From NCBI GenBank assembly GCA_009774735.1, contig VSOH01000106.1, positions 1 to 5,888 on the forward strand: a stretch of 5,888 bases of DNA, read 5' to 3'. A model generated the notes under the pieces. That model searched no databases and was not told the DNA's origin. It saw nothing but the letters and a program-made list of their open reading frames with translations. A program made the position numbers and the translations under genes. The DNA is from Clostridiales bacterium (GTDB taxonomy: Bacteria; Bacillota_A; Clostridia; Oscillospirales; Acutalibacteraceae). This document shows, piece by piece, positions 1 to 5,888 of the stretch; within the stretch, counting starts at the first letter, position 1; every line of letters starts with the position of its first letter.

Positions 1-2
1 CT

Positions 3-599
3 GTAATTGAGGCAGTTTTTAACCGTACCAAATTCATGCGTCTGCCCGTTTATATTGATGATATTGACAGTATTGTCGGTGTTATTCACCATAGGGATTT
101 TGAAGCAGCAAGAAAGCGCAACCTTAAATCACTTCGTACGATTCTTAAACCTGTGCCTGCTGTTTCACCTGATACAAAAATCTCAAAGCTGTTAAGAATT
201 CTTCAGAAAAATAAAACACACCTTGCTGTTGTAATTGATGAATTCGGCGGTACGGAGGGCATAGTTACGCTGGAGGATATTCTGGAGGAGCTTGTAGGTG
301 AAATCTGGGATGAGCACGACGAAATCCAGAATGATATTGAAAAGCTCAGCGATAATGAATATCTTGTTCAGGGCAGTATGTCTGTTGATGACTTTTTTGA
401 GTATTTCGGTGTTTATCAGGAAAAAACAGAAATATCAACAGTCAATGGCTGGATAATGCAGAATCTTGATAAAATACCTGAAATTGACGACACCTTCACT
501 AACGGAAAGCTGACTGCAGTTGTTCTTTCTGTTGACGGCAGAAGGGCAGAGGATATAAAAATCACTGTTGAGGTAGAGGAAAATGCTGCTGAAGAGTAA
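3..599 (+). CDS. HlyC/CorC-family CBS-domain membrane protein, C-terminal part (5' truncated by window edge)
   Basis: The reading frame is open to the left edge, so the visible 198 codons are the C-terminal part of a longer protein; the ATG at 36 is internal. The fragment begins in the first CBS domain, with the PVYIDDIDSIVGVIHHRDF segment near residues 14-32. A second CBS domain follows at about 50-105 and carries the family signature VIDEFGGTEGIVTLEDILEE (EFGGTEG at 80-86). The rest, about 115-195, matches the CorC_HlyC (transporter-associated) domain, with VDDFFEYFG and NGWIMQNLDKIPEIDD. In this family an N-terminal DUF21/CNNM membrane domain precedes the CBS pair; it would lie upstream of the window. 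Members are annotated as hemolysin-like or as Mg2+/Co2+ efflux proteins, but the substrate cannot be read from this fragment, so no symbol is given. The end of the gene overlaps pth by 17 bp, suggesting co-transcription and coupled translation. Confidence 0.93.
   Translation, partial: VIEAVFNRTKFMRLPVYIDDIDSIVGVIHHRDFEAARKRNLKSLRTILKPVPAVSPDTKISKLLRILQKNKTHLAVVIDEFGGTEGIVTLEDILEELVGEIWDEHDEIQNDIEKLSDNEYLVQGSMSVDDFFEYFGVYQEKTEISTVNGWIMQNLDKIPEIDDTFTNGKLTAVVLSVDGRRAEDIKITVEVEENAAEE
570..573 (+). promoter_or_regulatory. Ribosome binding site for pth inside the upstream gene
   Basis: GAGG at 570-573 lies 9 nt before the pth ATG at 583, within the last codons of the CBS-domain gene. A second GAGG at 576-579 is only 3 nt away, which is too close to be the main site. 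The placement supports the 583 start and translational coupling across the 17-bp overlap. Confidence 0.6.
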
Positions 600-1185
600 G
601 TTTTTTAACAATTCATCATATGATTATATAGTTGCAGGCTTAGGAAATCCCGGTGCCAAGTATGAAATGACAAGGCATAACGCAGGCTTTTTGGCTATGG
701 ATTTGCTTGCAATCAATAAGAATATAGATATAAAAAGATTAAAGCATCATTCACTTGTTGCAGATGCACAGATAGGCGGTAAACGCTGCCTTATAATGAA
801 GCCGCAGACTATGATGAACAACAGCGGTGAAGCGATAGGAGAGGCGGCAAGGTTTTACAAAATTCCGCCTGAAAATGTGATTATAGTTTATGATGATATA
901 AGCCTTGATGTGGGGCAGACAAGAATAAGAAGAAAAGGCTCTGCAGGGGGACATAACGGAATAAAGAGTATTATTGCCCATCTCGGCAGTGAGAATTTTC
1001 CGCGTGTAAAGGTAGGCGTAGGAAAAAAACCAACTCCCGAGTATGACCTTGTGAACTGGGTGCTCGGCCGTTTCCCGAAGGAGCAGGAAAAGAATTTGAA
1101 ATCAGCTCTTGAAAACAGTGTTTCCGCTCTCGAGCTTATTGTCAGCGGAGATATTGACAAGGCAATGAATCTTTATAATTCATAG
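583..1185 (+). CDS. pth: Peptidyl-tRNA hydrolase (Pth)
   Basis: Cytoplasmic esterase that releases the peptide from peptidyl-tRNAs that drop off the ribosome, recycling tRNA. The 200-residue protein covers the whole Pth fold. The signature GLGNPGAKYEMTRHNAG spans residues 19-35, giving Asn22 and catalytic His32 (N10 and H20 in E. coli). KPQTMMNNSGEA holds Asn79 (E. coli N68), YDDISLDVG holds Asp104 (E. coli D93), and GGHNGIKS holds Asn125 (E. coli N114), so the active site looks intact. The N-terminus has about 13 residues before the first beta-strand (DYIVAGLGNPG), more than the usual 2-4. No ATG, GTG or TTG codon lies between 583 and that strand, so this start is the only convincing one. 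The gene overlaps the upstream CBS-domain gene by 17 bp and is followed closely by mfd, a pairing common in Bacillota. Confidence 0.97.
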   Translation: MLLKSKFFNNSSYDYIVAGLGNPGAKYEMTRHNAGFLAMDLLAINKNIDIKRLKHHSLVADAQIGGKRCLIMKPQTMMNNSGEAIGEAARFYKIPPENVIIVYDDISLDVGQTRIRRKGSAGGHNGIKSIIAHLGSENFPRVKVGVGKKPTPEYDLVNWVLGRFPKEQEKNLKSALENSVSALELIVSGDIDKAMNLYNS

Positions 1186-1197
1186 TAATGCATAAAA

Positions 1198-1203
1198 AAG
1201 GAG
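1198..1203 (+). promoter_or_regulatory. Ribosome binding site that decides the mfd start
   Basis: AAGGAG at 1198-1203 is 8 nt before the ATG at 1212, the ideal spacing. It lies downstream of the alternative in-frame ATG at 1188, which itself sits 2 nt after the pth stop and has no comparable site before it. This favours 1212 as the true start. Confidence 0.8.
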
Positions 1204-1211
1204 AAATAGGG

Positions 1212-4200
1212 ATGTCCTGTTTTTCAAACGAATTTAATAAGAGTAAGGAATTTGTAAGCCTCAGCGAAAGCATTGATACCTTCAGTGCTCCCGTTGGGGC
1301 TATCGGTCTTAGTGATGTAGCTAAATGCTTTGCTGTTCACGCAATATGTGAAAAGGGCAATAAAGCCTTTGTAATTACACCTGATGAGGCAACGGCGGTT
1401 AAGGTTAAGGAATGCCTTTCAGAGCTGCAGCCGGGTGTTTTGCTGTACCCTGCAAGGGAGTTCACCTTTGTGGAGGTTGCTGGTGTCAGCAGAGAATTTG
1501 AGCATATCAGAATTGGTGTTCTTTCAAGAATAATTGAGGGGGATTACAGTGCAGTTGTTATGTCTGCATCGGCTGCATGTCAATACACAATTACTCCGGA
1601 TGAGCTGAAAAAGCGTACATTTACGTTGTCTGTTAATGATATCGTGAATATAGATGACCTTGAAAAAAGGTTAGTAATGGCAGGTTATTCACGTTATGAC
1701 CAGGTTGACGGCACAAGCCAGTTTGCTGTTCGTGGCGGAATTATTGATGTTTTCCCTGCACATCTTGATGAACCTGTACGTATTGAACTGTGGGGTGACA
1801 GCATTGACACCATATCATCCTTTGATATTGATACCCAAAGAAGAGGAAGCTCTCTTGACAGTATAAAGATTTCTCCTGCCAACGAGGTGCTTTTTGACAG
1901 CAATGAAGTGCTTGCAGATAAAATTGAACAGGTTGCAAAGGCATTAAAGGGCAAGGCTGTTAAAGCAAGAGAAAAGCTTTATGCTGATTGTGATAGGCTG
2001 AGAGAGGGTGTGTCCCTTAACTGTCTTGATAAATATCTGCCCCTTTGCTACAAATCTAACGGTATTTTTGATTATTTTGACGGCAGGCTGTTTGTTGTTG
2101 AAAGTGCCAGGGTTAAGGAAAAATGCACAAAGCAGGAGCGTCTTAATTTAGAAGAGCTTAAGTGGTTTGTCGAGGATGGCACGCTCTGTGCAGGGCTTGA
2201 TAAATTCAGTCTGAATTTTGATGAGCTTACTGAGATATATAATAAAAATAAAGCTATATATATGGATTCGCTGCCGCGAGGCAGCTTTGACACACCGGTG
2301 TGTCACTTGTCTGACTTTACCATCCAAAGCTTTAATGCGTGGTCGGGGACTTTAACGCAGCTTAAGGAGGAGCTTTTCGGTCTTGTTAAGGCAGGCTATA
2401 CCATTTGCATCATGGCAGGCACTGTCAGAGCAGGCAGGGCGCTTTGTGACGATATAGCTGAAATGGGCTATGATGCTGTGTTTTTTGAAAAAAGACCAAG
2501 TCAGCTTCAGCCGAAAGCTATCAATGTAATAACCGGTACAATTATGGCAGGCTTTCAGTTCAGTCAGATAAAGCTTGCGGTTTTAACACACTCAAAAACA
2601 TCACAGTCGTCAAAAAAGAAAAAGAGAGCAATAGGCAAAAATGCCATTCATTCTCTTGATGAATTGACCAAGGGTGATTTCATTGTTCATAACATCCACG
2701 GTATCGGTGTGTTTGAAGGTATCCACGCTCTTGAAATTAACAAGGTAAAAAAGGATTACATTAAAATCAGTTATGCTAAGGGTGACACGCTTTATGTGCC
2801 TGTTACGCAGCTTGATTTGGTTTCAAAGTATATTGGTCCCAAGGAGGACACAAGGGTTAAAATCAACCGCCTTGGCTCATCTGACTGGAAAAAGACCAAG
2901 GCAAGGGTTCGTGCTTCTGTCAAGGATATGGCTAAGGAGCTTATTTCTCTTTATGCAAAGCGAATGAGCACCAAGGGCTTCGCTTTCAGCGAGGATGGTG
3001 ATATGCAGCGTGACTTTGAGCTGCGGTTTGAATATGACGAAACGGATGACCAGCTGAGATGCAGTGAGGAAATCAAGGGTGATATGGAAAAAAGTTCCCC
3101 TATGGACAGACTGCTTTGCGGTGATGTTGGTTTTGGTAAAACCGAGGTAGCACTCAGGGCGGTGTTTAAGTGTATTACCGACAGTAAGCAGTGTGCAATC
3201 CTTGTGCCTACTACCGTTCTTGCAATGCAGCATTTCCAGACTGCACAAAAAAGGCTTGAGCATTATCCGGTTAATGTTGAAATGATTTCACGCTTTGTCA
3301 GTCCTACCAAGCAAAAGGAAGTGCTCAAAAGGCTTGAAGAGGGCAATGTTGATGTTTTAATCGGCACACATAAGCTTCTCGGAAAGGGCATAAAGTTTAA
3401 GGATTTAGGACTTCTTATTGTGGATGAGGAGCAGCGCTTCGGTGTTGCTCAAAAGGAAAAAATAAAAGAAAAATTCCCAAAGGTTGATGTTTTAACATTG
3501 TCAGCAACACCGATTCCGAGAACACTCAATATGGCAATGAGCGGAATCAGAGATATGAGTCTGCTTGAGGAGGCACCGGGCGAGCGTCATCCCGTGCAGA
3601 CCTATGTTGTGGAATATGACAGTGAAATCATTATTGAAGCACTGGAGAGAGAAATTAACCGCGGCGGTCAGTGCTACTATCTTCACAATGCAGTTGAAAC
3701 GATTGAGCACAAGGCAATACAGCTTAAAAAGGCGCTCCCTGATGCAAGAGTAGGTATTGCTCACGGAAAAATGACCGAGGAGCAGCTTTCAGCAGTATGG
3801 AATGATTTGATGGCAGGGGAGATTGATATACTTGTCTGTACAACTATTATTGAAACAGGTATTGATGTTCCGAACTGTAACACCCTGATAATCGAAAATG
3901 CTGACAGAATGGGACTGGCTCAGCTTCATCAAATCCGTGGCAGAGTCGGCAGGTCATCAAGGCGTGCCTTTGCATATTTCACCTTTACAAGGGGCAAGGA
4001 GCTTACTGACATTGCCACGAAAAGACTTGAGGCAATCAGAGAATATACCGAGTTCGGCTCAGGCTTTAAAATTGCCATGCGTGATCTGGAAATCCGTGGT
4101 GCAGGCTCATTGCTTGGGAACAGACAGCATGGTCATATGGAGGCTGTCGGTTATGAAATGTACCTTAAGCTCCTTGAAGAGGCTGTGGCTATGGAAAAGG

Positions 4201-4709
4201 GTGAAATCCGTTCTGACGAAGAGCCTGAGGAAAAGGAATGTCTTATTGACGTTGCCATTGATGCCCATATTCCTGAGGAATATATTATTTCAACCTCACA
4301 GCGTTTAGAGATGTATAAGCGTATTGCAAATATAAAAAATGATACAGATGCCAACGATGTTTATGACGAGCTGACCGACCGCTTCGGCGCTCCGCCGTCT
4401 GCCGTATGGGGACTGATTGAAATTGCTCTTTTAAGAAATACGGCACTAGCACTGAATATCACAGAGGTTACGGAGAGAAACGGCTCATTGCTGTTCTATT
4501 CTGCCGAGGTTGATATAAGAACCGTAGCAATACTCAATGCCTTTATGAGGGGCAGGGTAACACTTTCTGCAGGCAAGCGTCCGTATATTGCGGTAAGGCT
4601 CGATACCGCTGAGTCAAATATTGAAACGCTCAGCGAAACATTGAAAATTATGGCACAGGCAAAGAATATGAAAAAAGGTGATGAACACCTGAATTTTGAC
4701 AATAACTGA
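1212..4709 (+). CDS. mfd: Transcription-repair coupling factor Mfd
   Basis: ATP-driven dsDNA translocase that binds RNA polymerase stalled at a lesion, pushes it off and recruits UvrA to start nucleotide excision repair. The protein has 1165 residues from the ATG at 1212 (1173 from the in-frame ATG at 1188), normal for the family. The N-terminal UvrB-like module, which binds UvrA, spans about 1-350 (FTFVEVAGVSREFEHIR from 84; FAVRGGIIDVFP around 171-182). A CarD-like RNA-polymerase-interacting domain lies at about 478-555 (GDFIVHNIHGIGVFEG from 488). The RecG-like translocase motor follows: Walker A GDVGFGKTE at 637-645 with Lys643, DEEQ box at 738-741, SAT at 764-766, TTIIETGIDVP at 877-887, and QIRGRVGR at 907-914 with the arginine finger region. 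The C-terminal TRCF domain (D7) starts near 1010. All motor motifs are intact. The 1212 start is chosen on its ribosome binding site. No spoVT or other usual partner follows; gap does. Confidence 0.97.
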   Translation: MSCFSNEFNKSKEFVSLSESIDTFSAPVGAIGLSDVAKCFAVHAICEKGNKAFVITPDEATAVKVKECLSELQPGVLLYPAREFTFVEVAGVSREFEHIRIGVLSRIIEGDYSAVVMSASAACQYTITPDELKKRTFTLSVNDIVNIDDLEKRLVMAGYSRYDQVDGTSQFAVRGGIIDVFPAHLDEPVRIELWGDSIDTISSFDIDTQRRGSSLDSIKISPANEVLFDSNEVLADKIEQVAKALKGKAVKAREKLYADCDRLREGVSLNCLDKYLPLCYKSNGIFDYFDGRLFVVESARVKEKCTKQERLNLEELKWFVEDGTLCAGLDKFSLNFDELTEIYNKNKAIYMDSLPRGSFDTPVCHLSDFTIQSFNAWSGTLTQLKEELFGLVKAGYTICIMAGTVRAGRALCDDIAEMGYDAVFFEKRPSQLQPKAINVITGTIMAGFQFSQIKLAVLTHSKTSQSSKKKKRAIGKNAIHSLDELTKGDFIVHNIHGIGVFEGIHALEINKVKKDYIKISYAKGDTLYVPVTQLDLVSKYIGPKEDTRVKINRLGSSDWKKTKARVRASVKDMAKELISLYAKRMSTKGFAFSEDGDMQRDFELRFEYDETDDQLRCSEEIKGDMEKSSPMDRLLCGDVGFGKTEVALRAVFKCITDSKQCAILVPTTVLAMQHFQTAQKRLEHYPVNVEMISRFVSPTKQKEVLKRLEEGNVDVLIGTHKLLGKGIKFKDLGLLIVDEEQRFGVAQKEKIKEKFPKVDVLTLSATPIPRTLNMAMSGIRDMSLLEEAPGERHPVQTYVVEYDSEIIIEALEREINRGGQCYYLHNAVETIEHKAIQLKKALPDARVGIAHGKMTEEQLSAVWNDLMAGEIDILVCTTIIETGIDVPNCNTLIIENADRMGLAQLHQIRGRVGRSSRRAFAYFTFTRGKELTDIATKRLEAIREYTEFGSGFKIAMRDLEIRGAGSLLGNRQHGHMEAVGYEMYLKLLEEAVAMEKGEIRSDEEPEEKECLIDVAIDAHIPEEYIISTSQRLEMYKRIANIKNDTDANDVYDELTDRFGAPPSAVWGLIEIALLRNTALALNITEVTERNGSLLFYSAEVDIRTVAILNAFMRGRVTLSAGKRPYIAVRLDTAESNIETLSETLKIMAQAKNMKKGDEHLNFDNN
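2270..2285 (+). repeat. Perfect 6-bp hairpin with GCGA tetraloop inside mfd
   Basis: GCTGCC-GCGA-GGCAGC is a perfect GC-rich stem closed by a GNRA-type loop, followed by TTT. It encodes mfd residues around 354-358, between the UvrB-like module and the RNA-polymerase-binding domain. The structure is seen directly; any function is unknown. Confidence 0.6.
2288..2305. repeat. 18-bp perfect palindrome inside mfd
   Basis: TGACACACCGGTGTGTCA is a perfect inverted repeat with no loop, centred between 2296 and 2297. It starts 2 nt after the end of the preceding hairpin. It sits in the mfd reading frame and encodes part of FDTPVCH. It could be a protein-binding palindrome or a cruciform/RNA hairpin, or a coincidence of codons. 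Confidence 0.6.
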
Positions 4710-4733
4710 AAAGTGTATATAAAATCATAACCA

Positions 4734-4751
4734 TTGTTAAAAAATTAACTA
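4734..4751. promoter_or_regulatory. Rex operator (redox repressor site) upstream of gap
   Basis: TTGTTAAAAAATTAACTA matches the Rex consensus TTGTTAA-N4-TTAACAA at 13 of the 14 defined positions; only 4750 (T for A) differs. Rex is a repressor with a Rossmann domain that leaves DNA when NADH is high, and glycolytic gap genes belong to its regulon in several bacterial lineages. The site is 7 nt upstream of the -35 hexamer of the first gap promoter. A further half-site, TAACAA (4752-4757), follows directly. A weak -10 (TATAAC, 4750-4755) overlaps its end, so the operator could also lie within a third, upstream promoter. No rex gene is in the window. Confidence 0.72.
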
Positions 4752-4758
4752 TAACAAA

Positions 4759-4787
4759 TTGCCAGATTATGTATCTTTTTGTATAAA
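4759..4787 (+). promoter_or_regulatory. Putative sigma-A promoter P1 for gap
   Basis: TTGCCA (4759-4764, 5 of 6 matches to TTGACA) is separated by 17 bp from TATAAA (4782-4787, 5 of 6 matches to TATAAT). Transcription would start near 4794, giving a leader of about 93 nt. An A/T-rich stretch upstream could act as an UP element, and the Rex operator ends 7 nt before the -35. Confidence 0.65.
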
Positions 4788-4809
4788 GTGTAAAATTTGT
4801 ATTTTTTTC

Positions 4810-4838
4810 TTGATTAATTGAAATAAACAGTATAAAAT
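4810..4838 (+). promoter_or_regulatory. Putative sigma-A promoter P2 for gap
   Basis: TTGATT (4810-4815, 4 of 6 matches) is 17 bp from TAAAAT (4833-4838, 5 of 6 matches). Transcription would start near 4845, leaving a leader of about 42 nt. The region is AT-rich, so a chance match is possible, but the 17-bp spacing and the distance to the gene fit well. Confidence 0.5.
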
Positions 4839-4873
4839 AATAGTGCATAAAAGCAAATAATAAATTTATTTAC

Positions 4874-4878
4874 GGAGG
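4874..4878 (+). promoter_or_regulatory. Strong ribosome binding site for gap
   Basis: GGAGG at 4874-4878 lies 8 nt before the ATG at 4887, near the optimum for a highly translated gene, and fixes the start. Confidence 0.9.
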
Positions 4879-4886
4879 TATTTCCA

Positions 4887-5888
4887 ATGGTAAAGGTTGC
4901 TATTAATGGTTTTGGACGTATCGGTCGTCTTGCATTCCGCCAGATGTTCGGTGCTGAGGGTTATGAGGTTGTTGCTATCAATGACTTAACAAGCCCAAAG
5001 ATGCTTGCTCATCTTCTTAAGTATGATTCATCACAGGGTAAGTATGCTCTTGCTGATACAGTATCTGCTACTGATGATTCAATCATCGTTGACGGTAAAG
5101 AAATTAAGATTTATGCTAAGGCTGACGCTGCTGAGCTTCCTTGGGGCGAGCTTGGTGTTGACGTTGTTCTTGAGTGCACAGGCTTCTACTGCTCAAAGGA
5201 GAAGGCTTCAGCTCATGTTAAGGCCGGTGCAAGAAAGGTAGTTATCTCTGCTCCTGCAGGTAACGATCTTCCTACAATCGTTTACAATGTTAACCACGAA
5301 GAGCTTACTGCTGAGGATACAGTTATTTCTGCTGCATCATGCACAACAAACTGTCTTGCTCCTATGGCTAAGGCTCTCAACGATTTCGCTGAGATTCAGT
5401 CAGGTATTATGTGCACAATCCACGCTTACACAGGCGATCAGATGACTCTTGACGGTCCTCAGAGAAAGGGTGACCTTCGTCGTTCAAGAGCTGCTGCTGT
5501 TAACATTGTTCCTAACTCAACAGGTGCTGCTAAGGCTATCGGTCTTGTTATTCCTGCACTTAACGGCAAGCTCATCGGTGCTGCACAGAGAGTTCCTACC
5601 CCAACAGGTTCAACAACAATTCTTACTGCTGTTGTTAAGGGCAAGGACGTTACAGTTGACGCTATCAATGCTGCTATGAAGGCTGCTGCTACAGAGTCAT
5701 TCGGCTACAACACTGATGAAATCGTTTCTTCAGATATCGTTGGTATGAGATACGGCTCACTCTTTGATGCTACTCAGACAATGGTTCTTCCTATCGGTGA
5801 GGATCTTTATCAGGTACAGGTTGTTTCTTGGTATGATAACGAGAACAGCTACACATCACAGATGGTTCGCACAATCAAGTACTTCTCA
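4887..5888 (+). CDS. gap: Glyceraldehyde-3-phosphate dehydrogenase, type I, NAD-dependent (3' end cut by window edge)
   Basis: Cytoplasmic glycolytic enzyme that oxidises glyceraldehyde-3-phosphate with NAD+ and phosphate to 1,3-bisphosphoglycerate; works as a tetramer. The frame is open from ATG 4887 to the right edge, 334 codons with no stop. As the family is about 335-340 residues and the last residues read MVRTIKYFS, only a few are probably missing. The N-terminal Rossmann domain carries INGFGRIGR at 6-14, and Asp33 in AINDLT fits NAD rather than NADP use. The catalytic domain shows SCTTNC with nucleophile Cys152, IHAYTGDQ with His179, and DGPQRKGDLRRSRAAA followed by NIVPNSTGAAKA. Arg235 in QRVPTPTG is the phosphate-site arginine, and Asn318 in WYDNENSY contacts nicotinamide. 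The catalytic set looks intact. Leucine is nearly always CTT and alanine mostly GCT, marking high expression. The gene has its own promoters and a Rex operator upstream. Confidence 0.97.
   Translation, partial: MVKVAINGFGRIGRLAFRQMFGAEGYEVVAINDLTSPKMLAHLLKYDSSQGKYALADTVSATDDSIIVDGKEIKIYAKADAAELPWGELGVDVVLECTGFYCSKEKASAHVKAGARKVVISAPAGNDLPTIVYNVNHEELTAEDTVISAASCTTNCLAPMAKALNDFAEIQSGIMCTIHAYTGDQMTLDGPQRKGDLRRSRAAAVNIVPNSTGAAKAIGLVIPALNGKLIGAAQRVPTPTGSTTILTAVVKGKDVTVDAINAAMKAAATESFGYNTDEIVSSDIVGMRYGSLFDATQTMVLPIGEDLYQVQVVSWYDNENSYTSQMVRTIKYFS

Noticed and set aside
2363..2385. Perfect TAAGGAGG inside mfd as the ribosome binding site of a nested gene
   Set aside because: No ATG or GTG at suitable distance; the TTG at 2383 opens a frame that stops after about 24 codons. 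The bases simply encode Leu-Lys-Glu-Glu.
2877..3263. 128-codon open frame on the minus strand, opposite mfd
   Set aside because: Lies wholly antisense to the conserved Mfd motor domain, has no recognisable domain or convincing ribosome binding site, and is explained as a shadow of mfd codon use.
3898..4308. 136-codon open frame on the + strand in another frame of mfd
   Set aside because: Overlaps the conserved QIRGRVGR and C-terminal regions of Mfd; the translation has no family resemblance.
635..4665. Frequent GCAGGC words across pth and mfd, considered as an uptake or repeat signal
   Set aside because: They occur mostly where Ala-Gly or similar codons fall and have no fixed spacing or extended flanks; codon preference is enough to explain them.
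4695..4740. TGACAAT (end of mfd) pairing with ATTGTTA (4733-4739) as a terminator stem
   Set aside because: Long loop, one G-U pair, no T tract after it; ATTGTTA is better explained as part of the Rex operator.
4792..4808. AAAAT-TTGT-ATTTT stem followed by a T run, resembling a terminator for mfd
   Set aside because: Only 5 A/T pairs, too weak for an intrinsic terminator, and it lies at the predicted start of the P1 transcript.
5005..5679. Leucine-rich open frames within gap (5005-5241 and 5449-5679), looking like membrane segments
   Set aside because: They come from reading the GCT/CTT/GTT-rich gap codons in a shifted frame; gap itself is an intact conserved enzyme.

Overview
The window is an ordinary housekeeping stretch from a low-to-moderate-GC Gram-positive bacterium. 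The style of the proteins (Pth N-terminus, Mfd, GAPDH active-site context), strong GGAGG-type ribosome binding sites, sigma-A-like promoters and a Rex-type operator all point to Bacillota, class Clostridia, most likely a gut Oscillospiraceae/Ruminococcus-like lineage. The taxonomic call is inference from sequence style, not a database result. All four genes lie on the + strand.

Positions 3-4709 look like one transcription unit. It holds the 3' part of a CBS-domain HlyC/CorC-family membrane protein gene, then pth (peptidyl-tRNA hydrolase), which overlaps it by 17 bp, then mfd (transcription-repair coupling factor), which follows 26 bp after pth when started at its best-supported ATG (1212). 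Pth-mfd adjacency is well known in Bacillota. Pth rescues stalled translation by cleaving peptidyl-tRNA. Mfd rescues stalled transcription by removing RNA polymerase from lesions and recruiting UvrA. No intrinsic terminator was found after mfd.

Positions 4710-4886 form a 177-bp, very AT-rich intergenic region, the most informative non-coding part of the window. It holds a near-perfect Rex operator (TTGTTAA-N4-TTAACTA, 13 of 14 defined consensus positions), two tandem sigma-A-like promoters with 17-bp spacers, and a strong ribosome binding site. Positions 4887-5888 encode almost all of an NAD-type glycolytic glyceraldehyde-3-phosphate dehydrogenase, cut by the window edge probably a few residues before its stop. 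Its codon use is very biased compared with mfd, as expected for an abundant protein. The arrangement suggests that gap expression is tuned to the cellular NADH/NAD+ ratio through Rex.

I found no mobile element, CRISPR array, tRNA, rRNA or novel multi-gene system. The points most worth a second look are the Rex operator before gap and two adjacent perfect hairpins inside the mfd coding sequence (2270-2305).
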